Origin: Promethearchaeota archaeon
Lineage (GTDB): Archaea; Asgardarchaeota; Lokiarchaeia; Sigynarchaeales; SOKP01
Direction of reading: 5' to 3'
Assembly: GCA_016839425.1 (NCBI GenBank)
Contig: JAEOUI010000424.1
Location: forward strand, 1 to 10,258
DNA length: 10,258 bases
Position numbers and translations under genes: made by a program. Below, one piece after another: positions 5,972 to 10,258 of this stretch. Each line of letters begins with the position of its first letter. The stretch's first letter is position 1. Under the pieces are notes generated by a model. The model was not told the DNA's origin. It did no database searches and worked only from the letters and a program-made list of their open reading frames with translations.

Positions 5972-6882
5972 TTGAATACGAGCATATTAAAGTAATCTTA
6001 CCGAAAGACGGTATTGACGGAAATTACGCCGTCATTGAATTAAATCGACCTGATATGTTGAACGCCTTGCAGACAAAAACCGTGAAAGAGATCCATATGG
6101 CTCTCGAAAAATTGGAAATCGATAAATCTGTTCGATGCGTGGTGCTTCGAGGCACGAAAGATTTCACGAAAAAACCCGCTTTTTCTGCTGGGGCTGATTT
6201 AGCTGGAGGGTTCGGGGATGGAATACAGCCTAATCTAGTGGGCGATATGATGTTGTCAATGCAACAAAAACTCAGATATTACAACATCATTGATGCGTTT
6301 CCAAAACCGCTCATTGCTGCCGTTGATGGATTTGCCCTTGGTGGTGGATGCGAGCTGACTCTAGTTTGCGACATCATCATCGCAACTAATAGAGCCGTTT
6401 TTGGATTCCCCGAAATTCACAGGGGTATTTTTCCCGCAAACGGTGGTACTCAAAGAATGATCAGACACCTTGGACAAGCAAGAGTAATGAACATGATTTA
6501 TTTCGGAGAAAATGTGTCTGCCCAGAAAATGTACGAGTGGGGGTATGTGTCTTACTTGACTGAACCTGGAGAAGAATTCGAAAAATTAGTCCACCAAAAA
6601 GCTAAATTACTTGGAGAACTTCCAACGACAAGTTTAATGGTAATTAAAAAAGCCGTAAAATTTGGAACTCAATCTGCCTTATCTGTTGGACTTAACTTCG
6701 AGCAAATCGGTTTTGGACTTAATAGCGCTTCCTCTGATGTTATGGAAGGAATCAACGCTTTTAACAGGCGCGTGGCCTGTCCCAAATGCGATGGAAAAGG
6801 AGCAGCGGACGATGGCTCTCCTTGTCCAGTTTGTAAAGGAGCAAAGAAAATTCGCGACACTCCCAAATACAAGGGATACTAA
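5968..6882 (+). CDS. Enoyl-CoA hydratase (crotonase family) with C-terminal DnaJ-like zinc ribbon
   Basis: This 304-residue crotonase-fold enzyme adds water to trans-2-enoyl-CoA and supplies the substrate of the neighbouring dehydrogenases. The acyl-CoA oxyanion hole is formed by AFSAGAD (71-77, A76) and GGGCE (125-129, G126). Both acid/base glutamates of true hydratases are present: E129 and E149 (in FPEI), 20 residues apart as in rat mitochondrial hydratase. The family normally ends soon after a segment like EGINAF (260-265). Here a compact module follows, with CPKCDGKG (271-278) and CPVCKG (286-291). These are two CxxCxG knuckles spaced like one DnaJ zinc-ribbon half, then a basic tail to residue 304. 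One Zn2+ bound by C271, C274, C286 and C289 is expected. The role of the extension (stability, partner binding or redox sensing) is unknown. Confidence 0.92.
   Translation: MVEYEHIKVILPKDGIDGNYAVIELNRPDMLNALQTKTVKEIHMALEKLEIDKSVRCVVLRGTKDFTKKPAFSAGADLAGGFGDGIQPNLVGDMMLSMQQKLRYYNIIDAFPKPLIAAVDGFALGGGCELTLVCDIIIATNRAVFGFPEIHRGIFPANGGTQRMIRHLGQARVMNMIYFGENVSAQKMYEWGYVSYLTEPGEEFEKLVHQKAKLLGELPTTSLMVIKKAVKFGTQSALSVGLNFEQIGFGLNSASSDVMEGINAFNRRVACPKCDGKGAADDGSPCPVCKGAKKIRDTPKYKGY
6770..6855 (+). other. Zinc-ribbon module fused to the hydratase
   Basis: Residues 268-295 of the hydratase carry four cysteines as two CxxCxG motifs, with glycines at 276, 278 and 291. This is the pattern of the DnaJ/Hsp40 cysteine-rich domain, which binds zinc. 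The segment is in frame, with no break in the reading frame, and the stop codon lies at 6880-6882. Confidence 0.75.
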
Positions 6883-6886
6883 AGTA

Positions 6887-6912
6887 TTTTTTTATCATAT
6901 CCCCTTTTTTTT
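6887..6912 (+). terminator. Double T-tract after the hydratase gene
   Basis: T7 at 6887-6893 and T8 at 6905-6912 flank a short atcatatcccc stretch and follow the stop codon directly. This is a typical archaeal-type termination region without a hairpin. Confidence 0.55.
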
Positions 6913-6971
6913 ATTTATTCTAATATAGACGATACCATTTTTAAGCATTACTCTTTTATTCTTACATTCAA

Positions 6972-7544
6972 ATGTTAAATATAGACATCGTAGAAACTAT
7001 TGACGACGGAACCGTTTTCCTAAGAAAAATCACAAAAGATGATTCAAAATTCTTGTATGAAAGTCTTAATATCCCAAAAGTAAACGAGTATTTATCCTTG
7101 GGTCCTTTATTATCTATGGATCACTCTCGGCGCCTGATAAAAAGCTATCTCAAGTATTGGGACGAATATTCACAATTTACTTATGTCGTCGAACTTTTCA
7201 ACAACGAGAATTTCAATACGATCGGTTGTACAAGCCTCTGGAACCTTAATTGGGTTCATCAAAGAGCAGAAATTGGTATTTGGTTGGTCCCTAATTGTTT
7301 TAATCGTAAAATTGGAGGGCGTGTCGTTGAACTCGTTAAAATTATTGCTTTTAATCACTTAAAATTACACAGGTTAGAGGCACACACTGCAATTCAAAAT
7401 CTTAGCGCCGTGAGAATGTTTATCAAGGCGGGATTCACGCAAGAGGGTGTTCTTGAAGATTATATCAATTTACATAGGACATTTCACAATGCTATCGTCT
7501 TTGCATTGCTTAACGATAATAACAAAAAAAATAAAAGAAAATAA
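6972..7544 (+). CDS. GNAT acetyltransferase of the RimJ/RimL type
   Basis: A 190-residue cytoplasmic protein that should transfer an acetyl group from acetyl-CoA to an amine, either a protein N-terminus or a small molecule. The order of motifs fits the RimJ/RimL branch. An N-terminal RKITKDD segment (18-24) comes first. The central strand IGIWLVP (101-107) is followed by a pyrophosphate-binding loop NRKIGGR (111-117) in place of the common RGxGxG. IQNLSAVRMFIKAGF (141-155) holds N143 and S145, and the EGVLEDYI (158-165) end strand is typical. The tail is very lysine-rich (NNKKNKRK). The substrate cannot be read from the sequence. The gene has its own spacer after the hydratase terminator and converges on the surface-protein gene with only 17 nt between stop codons. 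Confidence 0.87.
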   Translation: MLNIDIVETIDDGTVFLRKITKDDSKFLYESLNIPKVNEYLSLGPLLSMDHSRRLIKSYLKYWDEYSQFTYVVELFNNENFNTIGCTSLWNLNWVHQRAEIGIWLVPNCFNRKIGGRVVELVKIIAFNHLKLHRLEAHTAIQNLSAVRMFIKAGFTQEGVLEDYINLHRTFHNAIVFALLNDNNKKNKRK

Positions 7545-7561
7545 ATAATAAATTAATCGTT

Positions 7562-8074
7562 CTATTTTTGGGTGTCTTGTCCTTCAGACGATTTTTTTAA
7601 AGCCTTGTCAAGGGGTTGCTTGGCTATCGCGCTTAAATTCATATTTCTTACTTTGACTGCTTTTCCCACTTCACCGAGATTATATTTGTATAGATTATCA
7701 AAGACCTGTTCTCTCGGGGCGACTTCGGGACCTTTAAATGTTCTTTTCTTGAGGTTGTTTTTGTATTTCCTGACTTTTCTAACGGGTTTTGGGTACTTGA
7801 GAACTTTTTGGTAAGCATAAATGTAGGCGCTGAATCCCACGGCCAGAACGATTCCTCCTACGATCAATATTTGAATGATTGTGTACAAGAAAGCTTCATC
7901 GCTGGGCGTCTTGACATTAAATGTGATGTCTAAATTGCCTTGTCCGTAATAATCCGTCTCTCCGCTGTATATATTCAGCTCGTACGATCCGCTGGGCAAG
8001 TCCTTCAAGTATATCTCGTAAGTGCCATTGACATCGGTGACACTCGAGACAGAACTAAAAATGCGGTAATACAC
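7562..8074 (-). CDS. C-terminal membrane-anchor part of the surface protein, downstream of the in-frame TAG
   Basis: The frame is open from 8143 and is the same frame as the upstream part, so this is most simply the end of one gene. It starts inside an Ig/carboxypeptidase-regulatory-like beta module (DVNGTYEIYLKDLPSGSYEL, residues 14-33 counted from the GTG at 8074). A transmembrane helix follows at about 62-88, then a strongly basic stretch (YPKPVRKVRKYKNNLKKR) and a charged cytoplasmic tail of about 60 residues. This is the topology of an outside-facing anchored protein. If it were translated alone, the GTG at 8074 has AAGGAG 5 nt before it, but the product would lack a signal peptide and begin mid-domain. 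The stop is TAG (7564-7562); the next in-frame stop, TAA, follows after two more codons (AAC GAT). Confidence 0.72.
   Translation of the reverse strand: MYYRIFSSVSSVTDVNGTYEIYLKDLPSGSYELNIYSGETDYYGQGNLDITFNVKTPSDEAFLYTIIQILIVGGIVLAVGFSAYIYAYQKVLKYPKPVRKVRKYKNNLKKRTFKGPEVAPREQVFDNLYKYNLGEVGKAVKVRNMNLSAIAKQPLDKALKKSSEGQDTQK
7811..7891 (-). other. Transmembrane anchor segment of the surface protein
   Basis: A run of about 27 mostly hydrophobic residues (rich in I, L, V, G, A and aromatic residues) is followed at once by many Lys and Arg. By the positive-inside rule the Ig-like modules face outside and the tail faces the cytoplasm. Confidence 0.8.
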
Positions 8075-8143
8075 AACAACTCCTTCGATGTATTCGTTAT
8101 AATCCGTGTCAAAGAGCCTGAATTGTATTCTCGCATTTGCTCC

Positions 8144-8146
8144 CTA
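8144..8146 (-). other. In-frame TAG codon inside the surface-protein gene
   Basis: Read on the minus strand, the codons run AAT ATT AGC TAG GGA GCA AAT. The codons on both sides continue one Ig-like module: NIS before, then ANARIQFRLFDTD after, as in the other modules (for example NITVDYRDRF at 571-580). No frameshift is involved. It may be a nonsense mutation, an assembly error, a readthrough site or a recoded codon. Confidence 0.85.
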
Positions 8147-10258
8147 GCTAATATTGTATTCTTCCTGCCCGGATATCAGTATAATTTCGACATTTCGTTG
8201 TCTTATCGTGAGGTACACATCTTCGTCTTGTCGTTCGAAATTTGGTTTAATTGCTATGACACGGAAGCGTGGCGAGAGATCTTCGCCGATAAAATTGGTC
8301 GTATCGATGATAATATAATAATAATGAGTCGTTGTTTCGCTAAATTCAAGGTTCAAGACTGGATTAGAACATTCGAGGGTCACGCTTGCGTTTTCAATAC
8401 GAATGCCGAATCGATCCCTATAATCTACTGTGATGTTTAAAATGCGCCCCATAGGAAGGGTAATATCTAGATCTCCTGTTCTGTTCTCGTTATTTAAGAA
8501 AACGCTCGTAGTCGTCTGTACTTCCCCTACAAATACGAAAAAATTGATGCTATTCGGGATGTATCCCACTTTAGAGGCGAATATGCTCAAACTATTGGTC
8601 GTATCGTTGAAATCTATCACATTCACGATCTTGGTATATATCTCGTGGCTAGGATCTTCGGTCAAGTTCCAAACATTCACGCCACCAACGAATAATCTAA
8701 CGGAAGAGGGACTTTCTAGGTGTTTACCCGAAGATCTAAATTCCACGGAAATATTTAGGGTATCATACACATCAGTATCGATCGTATATCCGTTGCTTCT
8801 TTGAGTTCCGTTAATTAAAAGGATCAAATCGTCGGTAGCAATCTCGTCTACTTGGATATTTATCAGCGTTGATTGTGCTTCGTAACCCGGTGGATTGATT
8901 ATAATCCTCAACGATTGCAAGGTATTTGGCGAGTAGCCAGAAGTATTGCATGTTAGCAAGTATGTCCCCATAGAAACTTCTTGTAAATGGGCAATAGATG
9001 GATTCCAATTGTGTGTGATATAGGTTGTGGAAATGCCTGGCCCTCCATCTTCGCTATAGTTAAACTGTATCGTAAAGTTCGAAAGATAGGGTACTGTGAG
9101 TATATCCGAAACATTCGTCGTTAGCACTGTTTGTACATCCTCTACTATTATAATGAAGTCTATGTCTGTTGGCTTGTATCCATCCTTTTCGGCAAGGATG
9201 CTCATGCTATTCGTAGATTCCGTAAACTCTGAAATGTTTACGATTTCAGTATATATCTCGTTCGGGGGGTCTTCGGTTAGATTCCAGGTTGCCACCCCGC
9301 CGACGAATAATCTCACGCGAGAGGCTGCTGCTAAATGATTTCCCGATGTGTCTCGAAATTCAATAGAGATGTTTAAAGCCAGATCAAGGGTGTCTGTGCT
9401 AATAGCGTCGTCATTGAAATATTCCGTTCCATTAATAAGTAATGTAATTTGAGCGTCCTTAAGCTCAATAAGGACGGTAATTTGTAAATAATCTGCTGTG
9501 CAATTGTCCTTATTAGCCTCGATCGTGTAATAATAGGCGCCTTTTGCTTTTCCCGTTGTGTCTAATAAGAAGTAATAATAATGATCGCTTGGATCTTCTG
9601 AAAATGTTCCGACATCAACCAACCCTTCTTTAAGTTTAACAGTTGCCGTTTGTATCGGGGTTTCCGTCTCATTATCTATGTAATCGATCGTTATGTTGAG
9701 TAAATCGCCCGAAGGCCAGTTTTCGATGGTATTTGTCGAAGTACAATCCGTTTGATTCAAATATAGCTTGTTGATATAAGCGTACCTATCCACTACGGAT
9801 ATCCTGATACTCGGGATGGTCTGGCTTTCGTAAGTGTACTTGCTGGCGTATAATGTGAAGTATTTAATTCCGTAATCGAGTGCTCCCGAGTCAATTTCCG
9901 TGTAGTAATTTCCAAATGCGTCTTGATTCATCGAATAATTTGTTACTCCAGGAGGTCCAATAATGTAAACATTTGCATTGTCAATTATGTCACCAGATTG
10001 ATTCGTATAAACGGCCGTAATGTTGATGGGTTCTCCTCGAATGACATCTGCGAAATTTTTGCCCGTAATGTTATCATTGTTAACAAAAAGGCTTATTTGA
10101 GTCAATGTTTCTTCGTATTCAAGTTCATAAGAAATGTTGAGATACACATCATCGATTGATAGTTTAATACCATGATCAAGATAAAAATTATTATCTTTAA
10201 TAATTAGCTCAATTGATATATTAAAAGAACTTCCTTTTACGATTCTATTAGTAACATC
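8144..10258 (-). CDS. Giant Ig-like-repeat surface protein, main extracellular part (5' end outside window)
   Basis: The frame is open to the right edge: 37 more codons lie upstream of the GTG at 10147, so that GTG is not the real start and the gene is 5'-truncated. The 704 visible codons before the TAG encode beta-strand-rich modules of about 95-110 residues. Counted from the GTG, module limits are roughly 13-120, 121-232, 233-337, 338-433, 434-540 and 541-650. Each module tends to hold N-I-S/T-x-x-x-Y/F and a closing strand before the next linker. About two dozen N-x-S/T sequons mark a heavily N-glycosylated outside protein. Almost no cysteines occur. Modules 233-343 and 440-547 are close repeats. 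A role in the cell surface layer or in adhesion is inferred. No catalytic motif is seen and no specific family is recognised. Confidence 0.8.
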   Translation of the reverse strand, partial: DVTNRIVKGSSFNISIELIIKDNNFYLDHGIKLSIDDVYLNISYELEYEETLTQISLFVNNDNITGKNFADVIRGEPINITAVYTNQSGDIIDNANVYIIGPPGVTNYSMNQDAFGNYYTEIDSGALDYGIKYFTLYASKYTYESQTIPSIRISVVDRYAYINKLYLNQTDCTSTNTIENWPSGDLLNITIDYIDNETETPIQTATVKLKEGLVDVGTFSEDPSDHYYYFLLDTTGKAKGAYYYTIEANKDNCTADYLQITVLIELKDAQITLLINGTEYFNDDAISTDTLDLALNISIEFRDTSGNHLAAASRVRLFVGGVATWNLTEDPPNEIYTEIVNISEFTESTNSMSILAEKDGYKPTDIDFIIIVEDVQTVLTTNVSDILTVPYLSNFTIQFNYSEDGGPGISTTYITHNWNPSIAHLQEVSMGTYLLTCNTSGYSPNTLQSLRIIINPPGYEAQSTLINIQVDEIATDDLILLINGTQRSNGYTIDTDVYDTLNISVEFRSSGKHLESPSSVRLFVGGVNVWNLTEDPSHEIYTKIVNVIDFNDTTNSLSIFASKVGYIPNSINFFVFVGEVQTTTSVFLNNENRTGDLDITLPMGRILNITVDYRDRFGIRIENASVTLECSNPVLNLEFSETTTHYYYIIIDTTNFIGEDLSPRFRVIAIKPNFERQDEDVYLTIRQRNVEIILISGQEEYNIS
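8504..8827 (-). repeat. Ig-like module repeat, unit B
   Basis: Residues 441-548 (from the GTG at 10147) repeat residues 234-344. LLINGT, LNIS, SVRLFVGGV, WNLTEDP and EIYT-x-IVN are shared in order. By hand count about 58% of residues match, so the duplication is fairly recent. Confidence 0.8.
9116..9448 (-). repeat. Ig-like module repeat, unit A
   Basis: Residues 234-344 (from the GTG at 10147) are the partner of unit B, 207 residues away. The module between them (338-433) is of a different type. Modules at 121-232 and 541-650 also resemble each other (HYYY followed by LLDTT or IIDTT), giving an alternating pattern. Confidence 0.8.

Noticed and set aside
6662..6928. Second plus-strand frame at the end of the hydratase gene
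   Set aside because: It overlaps a conserved coding region in another frame, and its end is formed from the T-rich terminator; no domain is seen.
7521..7561. Stem-loop or attachment site between the convergent genes
   Set aside because: The stretch is only A/T-rich coding end plus 17 nt of spacer, with no convincing dyad or repeat.
7562..8074. Separate small membrane protein started from the GTG at 8074, which has AAGGAG just before it
   Set aside because: The same frame is open up to the TAG at 8144 and continues the upstream domain. The product would begin in mid-module without a signal peptide, and the purine stretch encodes an ordinary Glu-Gly.
8074..8146. Programmed frameshift between the two parts of the surface protein
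   Set aside because: Both parts are in the same frame, so only a stop codon, not a shift, separates them.
8430..9338. Plus-strand open frames opposite the surface-protein gene
   Set aside because: They lie antisense to repeated Ig-like modules and appear twice because the modules are repeated; their translations show no domain pattern.

Overview
The window looks like AT-rich archaeal DNA, most likely from an Asgard archaeon (Promethearchaeota, Lokiarchaeia-like). This is inference from style, not from a marker gene. Genes are mostly single transcription units with long AT-rich spacers. T-tracts without hairpins follow stop codons, and TATA-like boxes lie about 40-50 nt before several starts. 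Shine-Dalgarno sequences are weak or absent. On the right is a very large, sequon-rich surface protein built of Ig-like modules with a C-terminal membrane anchor. No rRNA, tRNA, CRISPR array, insertion sequence or transposase was seen.

Left part (1-1646): the start of a diverged Na+/Ca2+-exchanger-type membrane protein runs leftward out of the window. It is divergent from a low-molecular-weight protein tyrosine phosphatase. Next comes a 175-residue protein that resembles V4R-type sensor domains.

Centre (1647-6882): this is a fatty-acid/acyl-CoA (beta-oxidation-type) block. Three tandem 3-hydroxyacyl-CoA dehydrogenase genes of 393-394 codons start about 1342 bp apart, and each has its own T-tract and promoter-like spacer. 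An enoyl-CoA hydratase follows. The hydratase would make (S)-3-hydroxyacyl-CoA and the dehydrogenases would oxidise it to 3-ketoacyl-CoA with NAD+. No acyl-CoA dehydrogenase, thiolase or ligase lies in the window. The hydratase ends in a DnaJ-like four-cysteine zinc-ribbon module, an unusual fusion. The region before the first dehydrogenase holds a perfect 17-bp palindrome and a 13-nt direct repeat, which are candidate regulator sites.

Right part (6883-10258): a RimJ/RimL-type GNAT acetyltransferase converges tail to tail on the giant surface-protein gene on the minus strand. That gene has an in-frame TAG (8146-8144) about 195 codons before its end. The frame stays open on both sides and the interrupted Ig-like module continues across it. 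Nonsense mutation, assembly error, readthrough, or TAG decoded as an amino acid are the options. The final stop of the same gene is also TAG, whereas the other seven complete genes end in TAA or TGA.

The most unusual points are the in-frame TAG in the anchored surface protein, the hydratase with a zinc ribbon, and the mosaic (gene-conversion-like) pattern among the three dehydrogenase copies.
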